From Corella eumyota (Eukaryota; Chordata; Ascidiacea; Phlebobranchia; Corellidae): DNA of 64,000 bases. The DNA lies in the NCBI GenBank assembly GCA_963082875.1, contig OY720102.1:1178001-1242000 (forward strand), read 5' to 3'. Numbering within the stretch: position 1 is the first letter of the stretch; each line of letters opens with the position of its first letter. Shown here piece by piece: positions 37,228-57,585 of this stretch. The notes under the pieces were generated by a model. It made no database searches. It was not told the origin of the DNA and worked only from the letters and a program-made list of their open reading frames with translations. Position numbers and translations under genes: made by a program.

Positions 37228-38510
37228 GTGATCGTAAAAAAAAACATTGGGACATTCAGTTACAAACACTTTGTTATCACTTTTTCTCAAAATGCAATTT
37301 TAGGAGATACAACAATAAACCTTTCAACAGAAGAAAGTAAATCAATCACCTATAATGAAGATAGTCAAATTTGCATATCCCAACTATTAAAATGTAGACC
37401 TTTTGGTTTAAAATTTCATAAACTTTTCACAATAACACTTCAAACTAAATATCTATCAGAAGATAATCAAAACTTAGCCAATGCTACAGTGTTTATTAAA
37501 CGAAAAAACGAAGCCTGGAACGAGTTAACAAGATCCAGTATAAGCACACAAGGAGAATTTACATTCAAATTTGCATATCCCAACTATTAAAATGTAGATC
37601 TTTTGGTTTAAAATTTCATAAACTTTTCACAATAACACTTCAAACTAAATATCTATCAGAAGATAATCAAAACTTAGCCAATGCTACAGTGTTTATTAAA
37701 CGAAAAAACGAAGCCTGGAACGAGTTAACAAGATCCAGTATAAGCACACAAGGAGAATTTACATTCAAATTTGCATATCCCAACTATTAAAATGTAGACC
37801 CTTTGGTTTAAAATTTCATAAACTTTTCACAATAACACTTCAAACTAAATATCTATCAGAAGATAATCAAAACTTAGCCAATGCTACAGTGTTTATTAAA
37901 CGAAAAAACGAAGCCTGGAACGAGTTAACAAGATCCAGTATAAGCACACAAGGAGAATTTACATTTACGGCCATTGAATTTGGAGATTTTGCAATTTGTC
38001 TTAAAAAACAGTCCGAGTTTTTAAAACTTAAAAAACAATTCGCTACTTTTGGAACTTTAAAAAATGTGGAAAATATCTTTGAGTTAACGTGGTATTTTAA
38101 ATCAGAAAAAAATAGTGAAGATTTATTTGAAAACGAATCCTTATCAATCCCTTACCAAACAATTGACATAAATCTAGGCCGTATTATATATATTTATCTA
38201 AGTTATACCACTCGAAACCACGGATTGCATCATATTTATCAGAAAATAAATCATATTTATCAGAAAATAAATTAAAAAAAAAATATAAAAATAAACATTG
38301 GTGAAAGTAACATACCTAATACTAGCCAAGAAGTATCTGTAAACTGTTTAAACAAAAGTAGTACAGACTTGTGTGAAATAGTAAAATATTCTTTATCCTA
38401 CAGTAAAACCAAAAATTTATACTCGGAATATATAATTTCGGGACAGTTTTTGTTAACGGAACATAGCATTAATAACTTTTTATTAGACCGATTTAATTTA
38501 GGATAAATTG
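37228..38510 (+). pseudogene. ZU5-UPA-like transmembrane protein, copy 2 (broken)
   Basis: A near-identical duplicate of 34212-35124 beginning at the ZU5 domain (GGGACATTCAGTTACAAACA). It lacks the Thr stalk, TM and SRRGS repeats. A 200-bp segment is present three times in tandem (37366-37565, 37566-37765, 37766-37965); as 200 is not a multiple of three, each extra copy shifts the frame. A further segment matching about 34800-34910 is missing around 38245-38300 and replaced by an AT-rich joint. The final part, ending with the same FNLG-stop, is kept. It cannot make the full protein. Confidence 0.8.
37366..37965. repeat. 200-bp tandem triplication inside ZU5 copy 2
   Basis: Three head-to-tail copies, each starting CAAATTTGCATATCCCAACT and ending GGAGAATTTACATT. 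They differ only at a few bases near the start (GTAGACC, GTAGATC, GTAGACCC), so the expansion is recent. Confidence 0.93.
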
Positions 38511-38730
38511 CAGTTTTGTTTTATATTAAATCTATGTTAAGGCCTAACTATTATTGTAAATGTAAAACTTTTTTTTATTTTTTTATCGTTTCTATAAGAA
38601 CTTAATGTTTTTATTGCTATTATAGAATTATAAAATATTTAATCAATGTTTCAATTGCATTAATTTTAAATTTTTTTATTTAGAAAATGTGAATTACACA
38701 TTAATATTTAAATTGTTAAAAAAATTTATA

Positions 38731-39201
38731 ATGGGAAAAAACTGTTCGTTCTATGGGTTTTTAAAACCTTCTTCAGTCGACAACGAACGGGTTTTAATTT
38801 GTTATTGTATTACTGAAGATTTCAAAGACGAAAAAGCCTTCAAAAAACTCCAAAGTTCTGCTATACCGTATGAAGAGGTATTTTTAGATTCCGAGGAGGA
38901 TTTTTATTTTAATATTGAAGTTGTACCCACAGGAGAAAGATTAAATACAGTTACATGCAAGCCTACATACCACATGATTTCAAGTTCACGTTTAGGTCGT
39001 TATTCATTTGTTATACCAATGCACTTCACATTTGAATCAGAAACTGGGTTGGCGCAGACAAGTATCCGATATTCTATTTCGACATCCCCGAGCGAATTTT
39101 CACTTGAAAAATGTAAAACATCTCAAACGACAACAATAAACTTTGAAGACCACGAAAACGACATGTCTTCGATCAGTAGCGGGAGTTCTGGGGGGTCTTA
39201 A
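38731..39201 (+). CDS. Stand-alone UPA-like protein, copy 2
   Basis: ATG at 38731 (MGKNCSFYGFLKPSSVDNER), corresponding to the start of copy 1; an upstream in-frame ATG at 38689 is less likely because it reads through what is the 5' leader in copy 1. The frame is intact (157 codons) and keeps IPYEEVFLDSEEDFYFNIEV and PTGERLNTVTC. The C-terminus differs (SSISSGSSGGS). It survives intact although the adjoining ZU5 copy is broken, which suggests it is expressed on its own. Confidence 0.6.
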   Translation: MGKNCSFYGFLKPSSVDNERVLICYCITEDFKDEKAFKKLQSSAIPYEEVFLDSEEDFYFNIEVVPTGERLNTVTCKPTYHMISSSRLGRYSFVIPMHFTFESETGLAQTSIRYSISTSPSEFSLEKCKTSQTTTINFEDHENDMSSISSGSSGGS

Positions 39202-39661
39202 AAACTTGAAATAAACAAACCTTAAGTTTGCAAAGTAGACAGTAACTGAATTCTCTTATATTAACGTTTTTAGTGCTTTTGATAATTGTAAATTTGTTAA
39301 CATAATTTGCGTAATGTTATACCTAAGCTACGATTTAAATACAATGTAAGCACCTGAGCCGTTTTAACTTATACTGCACAATAACATTTAAAAAGTTCTT
39401 TGGTGTATTTGATAGCAAACCTAACCTCTGGAATCACTTTTTTTTTGTTTGAAATTACAAATATTTTTTTAAAAAAATTAAATTTTTTTTTTTTGTTTGT
39501 AATTAAAAAATACAATCTCTCTAGGCCTAATTATGTATATTTACTTGATTTTTTTTTAAATATTATTAGTTGAAGTTTATCGTCATCGTCATTTTATTAT
39601 TTTATGTTCATTTTTTTAGAAAAAGAAAAAAACCCTAGTTTAACAACGTCTATAGCTTACA

Positions 39662-40120
39662 ATGGACAAAACGTGTTTCTCGTATGGATATTTAAACACC
39701 ACTTCAAGCAACAATGAACAAGTTTTAAAATGGTATTTTATTACTGAGAATTTTAGTACCACAACTTTGTTTGAAAAACACCAAGCTTCAGCATTGTCAT
39801 ACGAGAGTGTTACCATAGATCCAACAAAATCTCTATATTTCAACATAGAAGTATTACCCGCTAGAGACAGCAATAACACAATTACATGCCGTCCTTCGCA
39901 TCGTATAATTGAAAGTTCTCGGTTAAGAGAAGATGAGTTTACTATACCCATGCACTTCACGTTTCTATCTACAAGCGCTTTGACGCAGACAGGATTTCGT
40001 TATTCTATTTCGGAATATCCCGACGAATTTTCACCTGATAATTGCAAAATATTTCATGAAACAACACTTAATTTTCAAGAACATAATTCCGAATCGTTAA
40101 ATGTTAACTTTTTTTTTTAA
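39662..40120 (+). CDS. Stand-alone UPA-like protein, copy 3 (diverged)
   Basis: A 152-codon frame, MDKTCFSYGYLNTTSSNNEQ ... SYESVTIDPTKSLYFNIEVL ... PMHFTFLSTSALTQTGFRYS, clearly paralogous to the copies at 35352 and 38731 but more diverged, and with no ZU5 partner beside it. It ends NVNFFF. A poly(A) signal AATAAA lies about 35 bp downstream. It is probably an older duplicate. Confidence 0.6.
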   Translation: MDKTCFSYGYLNTTSSNNEQVLKWYFITENFSTTTLFEKHQASALSYESVTIDPTKSLYFNIEVLPARDSNNTITCRPSHRIIESSRLREDEFTIPMHFTFLSTSALTQTGFRYSISEYPDEFSPDNCKIFHETTLNFQEHNSESLNVNFFF

Positions 40121-41422
40121 CATGTAAATCTAAACCATAATGTATTAGAAAGCGAATAAATATTCGGGTTGCATTAACAAGTTTAAAATTTAAAAAAAAC
40201 AGGTAGCGTTATATTTTATAACAAGATTTTTTATAAAACCGTTTTTTTAAGTAAAACAAGAAACCAATAAAAAAATTTCAAGAAAATGTTTTTTGTTTAA
40301 AACGAATTATATTAGACCAGTAAAAAATGTGTTTTATAACAAGAACTAACAAGTTTCTAATTTCTCAAGTATCTACCTATATTGAAATAACTTTTGTTGT
40401 CTCGGAGCGTCAAAAGTTTGTACTGTTACTGTTGACGACCCACGTAATATTATCACAACTTTCGCAATCATATTATGACATTAAAAGTAACAAAAACATA
40501 TATTGAAAAAATATTGGAATCTTTTTATTATCATAACAAAACTTTGGCCGCATTTATGCTTTTGTAAATAAGAATTCCTTATTTTAATTAAATGTGTTTT
40601 TATTCTTTAAATGTTTAAGCTATTATATTATATATATATGATGTTTTCAGTACAAAGCTATCATACAATTACAAACGACACGGTATTCACCCCGAACTAT
40701 TGATTTAAACTCATCTCAAATAAAGTTCTTTTGTTTTATTTTTTGTATTGTTTTTACGCTGTTTATTATGTCTTTAAATATAAACTCGAATTGAAAAATA
40801 AAAATACTATTTTTTGACATCAGGTTACCCATTGTGTTCTTTTTACAAGGCAAAATAGATATAATAAGTCTTTGAAGCTGATAGTTTGAATCAAGCCTTT
40901 AAATTAAAAAAAAAACTTAACCTTAGCAGTATGTGAAAACTCTTAGCACATTTATCTTAACCTTTTTAATCGATAACTAGGCAAATATAAGGATTAAATC
41001 ATGGTACCACGAAAATATTTAAATTAAATTTATCTGTTCAATTTAAATACTTACATTTTTACTCTTTAAGGTAATAACCCCCGTAAAATAAAAATTTATT
41101 TTTTCCTATTTGGAAAGAACGACCTCATGCTTTAACATTAACAACTTCTACCCAGTATTGAAATATATTTTGCACTTTAAAACATGGTGGTCTATAACTG
41201 CGTGATTAATAAACACAAAAATACAACTGATGGCCCATCATCTTTGATTCAACAGCTTTTGAAATTAAATAATCAATTCCTGAATGACGCATTAGCATAA
41301 ACAATTTATCACAAAAAAGGCGTTAACATTACCATTATGTTTAATTGCGAATTCAACCATTTGCTAGACCAACTGAATAAGATTTTCGATTATATTAAAA
41401 TTTGATTTTGGTATTAACGAAA
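40121..41422. other. Intergenic region before the thioredoxin array
   Basis: No exon is recognised. The last ~200 bp share blocks (for example a GAATGACGCAT motif and CACAAAAAAGGCG) with the regions upstream of the other thioredoxin copies, so this end belongs to the duplicated thioredoxin unit. Confidence 0.4.
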
Positions 41423-41753
41423 ATGGCAGGTGAAGTAACTTGTATTTTACGCTGACTGGGATAATAAGGTTTTAAAAGGCGGGGACAGTCTTCTTGTTAT
41501 TGAGTTATCCGCAGACTGGTGTGGTCCTTGCCTATTTATCAAGTCCGATTTTGAAAATTTAGCCAAAGAAATGCAAGGAAAATTTACTGCCTATATAATT
41601 AACGTAGACTACAATAGAGATGTTTCTTCGGAGGTGGGAATCAATGTGTTACCAACTTTTTTGTTTTACAAAAACGGGGTGAAAGTGGATGAAGTAAAGG
41701 GAACAGATTTATCAGAGCTCAGGAACAAAATTGTTATGTATGTCTTAAACTAG
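41423..41753 (+). pseudogene. Thioredoxin copy 1 (frameshifted near the N-terminus)
   Basis: The ATG at 41423 reads MAGEVTCILR and then stops. Compared with copies 2 and 3 about 5 nt are missing before the conserved ADW codons. Beyond that the frame is good: ELSADWCGPCLFIKSDFENL, then NVLPTFLFYKNGVK with the cis-proline. The active-site WCGPC and the C-terminus are intact, so the damage is limited to the first ten or so residues; an alternative upstream start by splicing cannot be excluded. Confidence 0.7.
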
Positions 41754-42422
41754 CACAAAAACCAAATATATCTTCGTTTGTTATCAATATGTTGTAAAAT
41801 ACTTGTTTTAAAAGTAAAACTATTGCAATAAAACTGTTACGCAATAAAAAACTGGGCGTGGCTTATTGCAATAAAACTGGGCGTGGCTTATTGATTACTA
41901 TTAATACTTGAATATGTATTTGTATTTAACCAATGATTATGATTTTTAACAGGGATGTGACTAATCACAAAACACTAAATGTTATTAACAAGGTGATGTC
42001 ATTTTTAATATACAAAACATTACAAAAATGTCAATCAAATTATATGCAAACCTTATGGTCTACTAATAAATAGCAAACGCAATTTATAAATCCTTGACTT
42101 AAACTTTTACTCAAATCTATTTATATTTGCTAATAAATTTAGTTGGGCAATGTGGTTCTGTTTAAATTGACTTTTGCATTTTAGAATATGGCGGTATAAA
42201 AATGCGCAATATTTTAACATAACAAAAACATCTAATATTTATCGGCTTTTGTAAATCACTTGATCAAATCGTGAATGACGCATAATATTCATATTTATCA
42301 CAATAAAGTTTTTTTTATCACAAATATTCATATTTATTTTAACTATTACAGATTAAGTTATTTGCTTAACCAAATAAATTAGAATTCAGATTATATTAGA
42401 ATTTAATTTTCTAACAACAAAA

Positions 42423-42752
42423 ATGGCAAGTGTAGTGACTTCTATTAATTGTAGAGCTGACTGGGAAGAAAAGGTTATAAGTGGAGGGGAGAAACTTATT
42501 GTCACCAACTTTTCTATGGATGGGTGTGGCCCCTGCCGATATATGAAGCCCATTTTCGAAGATTTAGCCAAAGACCTACAAGAAAAATTGACTGCTTATG
42601 AAATCAATGTGGACGACATGACCGAAATTGCCGACGAGCTTGAAATCAACTGCTTTCCGACTTTTTTGTTTTACAAAAATGGTGTAAAAGATGGCAGAGT
42701 TACAGGAGCAGATGATATGGAGTTGCAGCACAACATTTTTACGTATATTTAA
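42423..42752 (+). CDS. Thioredoxin-like protein, copy 2, with GCGPC active site
   Basis: An intact 109-codon thioredoxin, single exon, normal length. The redox centre reads DGCGPCRYM: both cysteines, Gly and Pro are kept but the nearly invariant Trp before the first Cys is Gly. The cis-Pro loop (CFPTFLFYKNG) is kept, and an extra Cys sits just before it. It should still be able to cycle a disulfide but with altered substrate contacts. Likely a cytosolic thioredoxin that has diverged after tandem duplication. Confidence 0.8.
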   Translation: MASVVTSINCRADWEEKVISGGEKLIVTNFSMDGCGPCRYMKPIFEDLAKDLQEKLTAYEINVDDMTEIADELEINCFPTFLFYKNGVKDGRVTGADDMELQHNIFTYI

Positions 42753-43479
42753 AACTAGCACAAAAAACTAACACATTTACTATATCTTATATAATATTTC
42801 TAATATTACCATGTTATCAAATGTATCTTTATTTGTTATCAATATGCTGTAAAAATGCTTGTGACAATGGTGTAACTTTTGCAAAATAACCTTGTTTTGG
42901 GCGTGGCCCATACAATATTAATCACATTATTCTAAAATGTATTTAAAATTAACCAATCATTATTGTCATTAAAAAGGAAGCGACCTATACAAAACATTAA
43001 AATCGAGTTGTTATTAGCAACGTGATATCATCTTTGATATACAAAAATTACGACCCAAATGTTAGTTAACTTATATGCAAACTTTATTGCAACTGTAAAG
43101 CAACAACTTATATTAAAGAGAACAAACGACTTAAAAATTTAGCTCTTTAAACTTTGCCTTAGACCTGTTTATATTAGCTAATAAATTAAGTTAGACTATG
43201 TGGTTCTATTTTGAATTGACTTTTGTACTTTAAAATACGGTGGTTTATAAATCCCCGATAACTAAACACAAAAATAACACATAATAGCTCATCATTTATG
43301 ATTGATCGGCTCTTGTAAACAGTTTGATTAAATCGTGAATAACGCAAAACGTTTTTACAAAAAAAGGCGTTTGCATTAACATTTTTTAATAACTGACAAT
43401 AACCACATTCGCTCGACTAACTAGAAAGAATTCGGATTAAAATAGAAAGTGATTTTTATTGGATTTTTAAACAACGAAA

Positions 43480-43809
43480 ATGGCAAATTCAGTGACTTTT
43501 ATTCATACTAAAGCTGATTGGGATAAACAAGTTATAAATGGAGGAGAACAACTCATTGTTATCGACTTTTACGCAGACTGGTGTGGCCCTTGCCGATTTA
43601 TGATGCCTATTTTTGAAGGCTTAGCTAAAGAACTGCAAGGAAAATTTACTGCTTATAAAGTTAATATAGATAGCAATGACGAAGTTGCCTCGGAGGTTGG
43701 AATTCAGTCCTTACCAACTTTTCTGTTCTACAAGAATGGAGTTAAAATAGACGAATTTCAAGGGTCATCTGAACCTATGTTACGAGCCAAAATTTCAATG
43801 TATATCTAA
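43480..43809 (+). CDS. TXN: Thioredoxin, copy 3 (canonical)
   Basis: An intact 109-codon single-exon thioredoxin: MANSVTFIHTKADWDKQV, IDFYADWCGPCRFMMPIFEG with the canonical WCGPC centre, and SLPTFLFYKNGVK with the cis-proline. There is no signal or targeting peptide, so it is probably a cytosolic disulfide reductase acting with thioredoxin reductase. It is the only copy of the four with all hallmark residues and an open frame. The absence of introns could reflect an ancestral retrocopy that later duplicated. Confidence 0.9.
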   Translation: MANSVTFIHTKADWDKQVINGGEQLIVIDFYADWCGPCRFMMPIFEGLAKELQGKFTAYKVNIDSNDEVASEVGIQSLPTFLFYKNGVKIDEFQGSSEPMLRAKISMYI

Positions 43810-44334
43810 GAACTAGTGTACAAATTATATTACATAACTTACCCCATATTTACATTTATTTAAATATATTGTTTGTTATTAAAATGTTTTTAAATTGTTA
43901 TAATACTTGTAAAAGTATTGCAATATTGCTGTATTTACTTATTTAAAAAATTATTATAAACTTTTAAACGTTGTGGATATTTAACCGAATATAATTATCT
44001 ATAGAAGGAAGTGACGTAACCCTAAACATTAAATGTCATTTGTAGCGTTACGTCATTATTAACATGAATAACATACAGCATAAATGTTAACTAATTAATA
44101 TGTAAACTTTATGAAAATTATAGCAAGCAACAACCTATATTAAATAAAACATGCGATTTAAAAATCCAGTCTTAAAACGTTGCCTTAGTCGTAATTATGA
44201 TGAAATAGCACAAAACGTTTATTACAAAAAAGGCTTTTGCATTAACTTTTTATTATAAATGATATTAATTAATAATTTGTTTGACTTACTATGTAAAATT
44301 TAGATTAAATTAGAAGATAAGTTTTTGCTGAATT

Positions 44335-44700
44335 CTGTGGTAAAAAAAATAACAGCAGTGACTTATATTTATTCTGAAACGGATTGGGATACAAAGGTTT
44401 TAAATGGAGGAGAGGAACTTATTGTGGTTAACTTTTCAGCGGCATGGTGTGGTCCTTGTGGCATGGTGTGGTCCCCTCATGACCTATGAGGCCAATATTT
44501 GAAGACCTAGCCAAAAAACTACAAGACAAATTCACTGCTTATGAACTAGACGTAGACAGTCACCACCGAGTTGCTTTAGAGCTTGGAATAATAGCACTTT
44601 ACCAACTTTTTTGTTTTACAAGAATGGTGTCAAAGTGTACGAATTAAAATGAGCGTCTCGATCAGCCTTACGAGCTCTAACTTTGCAGCATATTTAGAAC
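44335..44700 (+). pseudogene. Thioredoxin copy 4 (decayed)
   Basis: The initiator region reads GTAAAAAAAATAACAG in place of ATGGCAA. The active-site codons are partly duplicated (GGCATGGTGTGGTCC occurs twice in a row) with a frame shift, and further shifts follow before the cis-Pro loop (TTACCAACTTTTTTGTTTTA). It is still recognisable to its end. It is clearly non-functional. Confidence 0.88.
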
Positions 44701-46380
44701 TAGAGGATCAAAGTTACACATCTACTATAATTATTTCTATATCATTTACCTAGTACTAACAATTATTTAAATATACCTTTGTTTGTTATCAATATGTTGT
44801 AAAATTAATTGTAAGAATGGTAAAGCTACTTCAAAACAAAATAACTTTATTTGGGATATGGCTTATATAAAAAATTATTATATTAAATGCTGTTGATATT
44901 TAAAAAAATGGTTTTCTCTAAAATGATGAGACGTGACCTAAAATGTTAAATGTCATTCCTTGCTTAGTTAACATTACAACCTAAATGTTAGTTAACTAAT
45001 ATGCAAACGTTATGATATTTATAGCGAGCAACAACCTACCTTTAACCTTTCCCTCAGACTGAGTTATATAATTTCCAACTAATTCAAAATAATGGTTTTG
45101 TTTCGTAAATAAAACATTCATTTACACGGTAATAATACCAATTTTATGTATGCTAATATGCTTTGTATCAAAAAATATTTTATCTTTTTACATAAAAAAC
45201 AAAATGGCCGCCGTAAAAGTTTTTGGGCTTTATTTTGACAAGTGAAAATCTGAAATAAAAATAGACACCATAAATGTTTTTTAACTTAACCTCGACATAA
45301 CCTGTTTAACTGCTGGCAAAAAGGTTGTTTTAAATCTAAATATAACTTTCCAATTAAAATTAGACAAATCCAACTAAACTGTTTGTAAAAAAAACTATAG
45401 CAATTAGAATCGGTTCCATTAATTTTTGTGCAAAATTTATAAAAACAAAATTGATTTTTTTAATTTCGGATAAAAGTTGGAAGCAAAAGCGCAACAAAAT
45501 ACCAATAACATAATTTTCTAAAAACACTTTTTAACTATTTTAAACCACCACAGTTTAAAATAGAAAACTACGTCATAAATTTAAATATATGACGTCATAC
45601 AGAAGGGGTAAATACAATGTTAGGATAATTTGTACTGCATAAAAGTAAAACATAAGTTTGAATTTTTATTGCAATTTTTTTTTAAATATAGGTAATTCTA
45701 ATTTTGTTTAGAACGTATTGCACTTATTAAAAGATAGTTATATCGCCTATATTTGGTCTGGTAATTAGTTTAAAATAGACATAAATAAGTTATGGTTGTC
45801 CCAAAAGTTAAAATCATAAATAAATTTGCTCACAATATGTTAAAATAATAATATAAAAAAATTAGTAAGTAGTATTATGCTGTAGTAATAAATGCACCTA
45901 AAACGCGTTCATTTTCTATACCATATTTAAAAACTTTAAAAATTAAAAACGTATTAGTTATTTGTAAAATATAGTATACCAAGTACTAAATAGTAAAACC
46001 TAAAAATTAGTATTTTTTGGGGTAGCGTATAGCCTTTAAAAAGTCCCCAAACAGTCGGCATAAAAGCGATATTAAAACGCGTTTTTATAAATATTTAAAT
46101 AACACAATTGCGCGAAGTTAGGAATATACACTTGTACAATAAATAAGATTTGGCTTCAGTTAGTATATACACTTAATTCACCTACATATACAAATAAACT
46201 AGTTTCAAGTGCGAAGCGATATGCATTAAAAATAAAACACTTTTATAAGGAAGCATATAGATTTATGTCAGGGTATATATAGCGACCCCTATTTTCAATT
46301 TTACCCTTTTTACCGCTTTTCATAAAATTTGATATTAAGGTACCGATCGCGGAGGAGATGAGGTCATAGATTAAGTAACA
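44701..46380. other. Intergenic region between the thioredoxin array and GALNT2
   Basis: I see no coding exon. The first ~350 bp resemble thioredoxin 3' and upstream flanks, possibly the remains of a fifth unit. One isolated TGACGTCA lies near 45591; the dense cluster starts at 46381. Confidence 0.35.
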
Positions 46381-46701
46381 ATGACGTCATAATATTAAAC
46401 AATGAGTAATAGACTGCACATGTAGAATGGCGTGTAAGAAAATGCTGGCAATGACGTCACTTAAAAACGCCCGCTATTCAGTTAAACTTGCTATAGATCA
46501 CCGCACCGTGTCGACGTCATAGAAAAGATGACGTCATATAAAAAATGACGTCACTAAGTCTTCCATAAGAGAAAGCTGAAAAAAGAAATACTTACTGCAA
46601 GAAAAAGAAAGTGATAATGTCACAGTATATGACGTCACGAAAACACTGTGACAACGCCAGGAAAATAGAGTAACGACGATGACGTCATAAGATCAATGAC
46701 G

Positions 46702-46705
<4 letters not shown>
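46381..46705. promoter_or_regulatory. Cluster of eight CRE-type palindromes at the 3' end of GALNT2
   Basis: ATGACGTCA[TC] occurs at 46381-46390, 46451-46460, 46528-46537, 46545-46554, 46629-46638, 46679-46688 and 46696-46705, plus CGACGTCAT at about 46512-46520. TGACGTCA is the full site for CREB/ATF bZIP factors. The last one overlaps the GALNT2 stop codon (TGA at 46702-46704 on minus). It could be an enhancer, a hub in the 3' UTR, or a decayed coding repeat. Confidence 0.6.
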
Positions 46706-56362
<9,657 letters not shown>

Positions 56363-57585
56363 TTTTAAATCTTTCTGAATCAATTCTGCTGAATTTTGTC
56401 ACTTTTTGATTCTATTATAAGTTTAAGAACGCTTAGATATATATACCAATCACAGCATTATAGTTTAAATAAATCCCTAAATTGTGGCTGAAAAAAACGT
56501 TAAAATTTTATTTTAACGTTTTATTACAGAGTTAGGTAATTAGGCTTTAAAAACTAATAATTTACTGACTAAAAGCATGTAAGAATATAAAAAAAAGTTG
56601 TGTCAGCATTTTAGATAACTGCTCAAGGCAATATTTCTTAATATACAAACTCGGCAAGTTTTAGAAAGCTATTTCCTTTTCACGTTCTCCTTAATCTGCA
56701 ATTACCGATTTAAAAATCTAAAAAATACATTTACGCATACTTTAAAATGCAGTTATAGACTAACTTTTACTATATTTTTCGACTGCATATCTTAATATAC
56801 ATACAGCTATCTGAATAAGTGCATATTTAGTATTTTTTACACATGTTTTCACTCATCAATAAAATTTTACTACGTTAGTAGGCACGCTTACAAATTGAAA
56901 TGATACCTGACGACGTTCACCGTCTTACAACGTCATTTCTTTTTTCTCTTTTAACTCTCTCGCATTAAAAAAAAAACGAGAGAAGTTTGAACATGTAAAT
57001 TATATAGCAACCAAATTCAATTAAAATCAATATTTAAGTCTAAAAAATTAAAGTTTTTTGGCTTTTTTTGTAACATACTTGTATTTGATGCAAATTTTAA
57101 TATAAAAACCCTATAAATTTTAATTATAGAACAATTTAGTTAAAAGATAAATATCCTATAATATTGCAAACTCATGCGTAGAGTGTTACATGCTTTGTTA
57201 TTGTTTGTTGTTGATTTTTTAACTGAAATTTCCCAATTTTTAATTAATTAACTTCAGGCAATGCAGACATTTCTTTAAACAAGAATACCATATTAATTTA
57301 AAGCTTTAAATTCATGGGTGTTAGTTGTTAAATGTTGCAAATTACCAGCGGTTAGCGTAGCCATTTTTTAAATTTGGATTTTTTTGGTTCTATAGTTTTT
57401 TAAATTTGTTCAGTCTGTCCTTTACCAAAACTAATCAACGAATTTAATAAATTTTAATACGCTATATTGTTTTATTGCATTTTCATGTGTATAAGTTTAA
57501 CTTAATCATCTGTTTTTTCTAGAACTTTCTTGTGTTTATATTTTTTGTTCCACCTGTTTTAAAGGTAAATAAAAATTAAGTCAAT
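56363..57585. promoter_or_regulatory. Divergent intergenic region between GALNT2 and MSTO1
   Basis: 1.2 kb of AT-rich DNA between two genes transcribed away from each other. No exon is seen. It must hold both promoters, but I could not identify a clear TATA or CRE element; a pyrimidine tract without a clear acceptor lies just before the MSTO1 ATG. Confidence 0.35.

Noticed and set aside
39640-39960. Minus-strand frame opposite the third UPA-like gene
   Set aside because: Shadow frame; the plus-strand frame has paralogues at 35352 and 38731.
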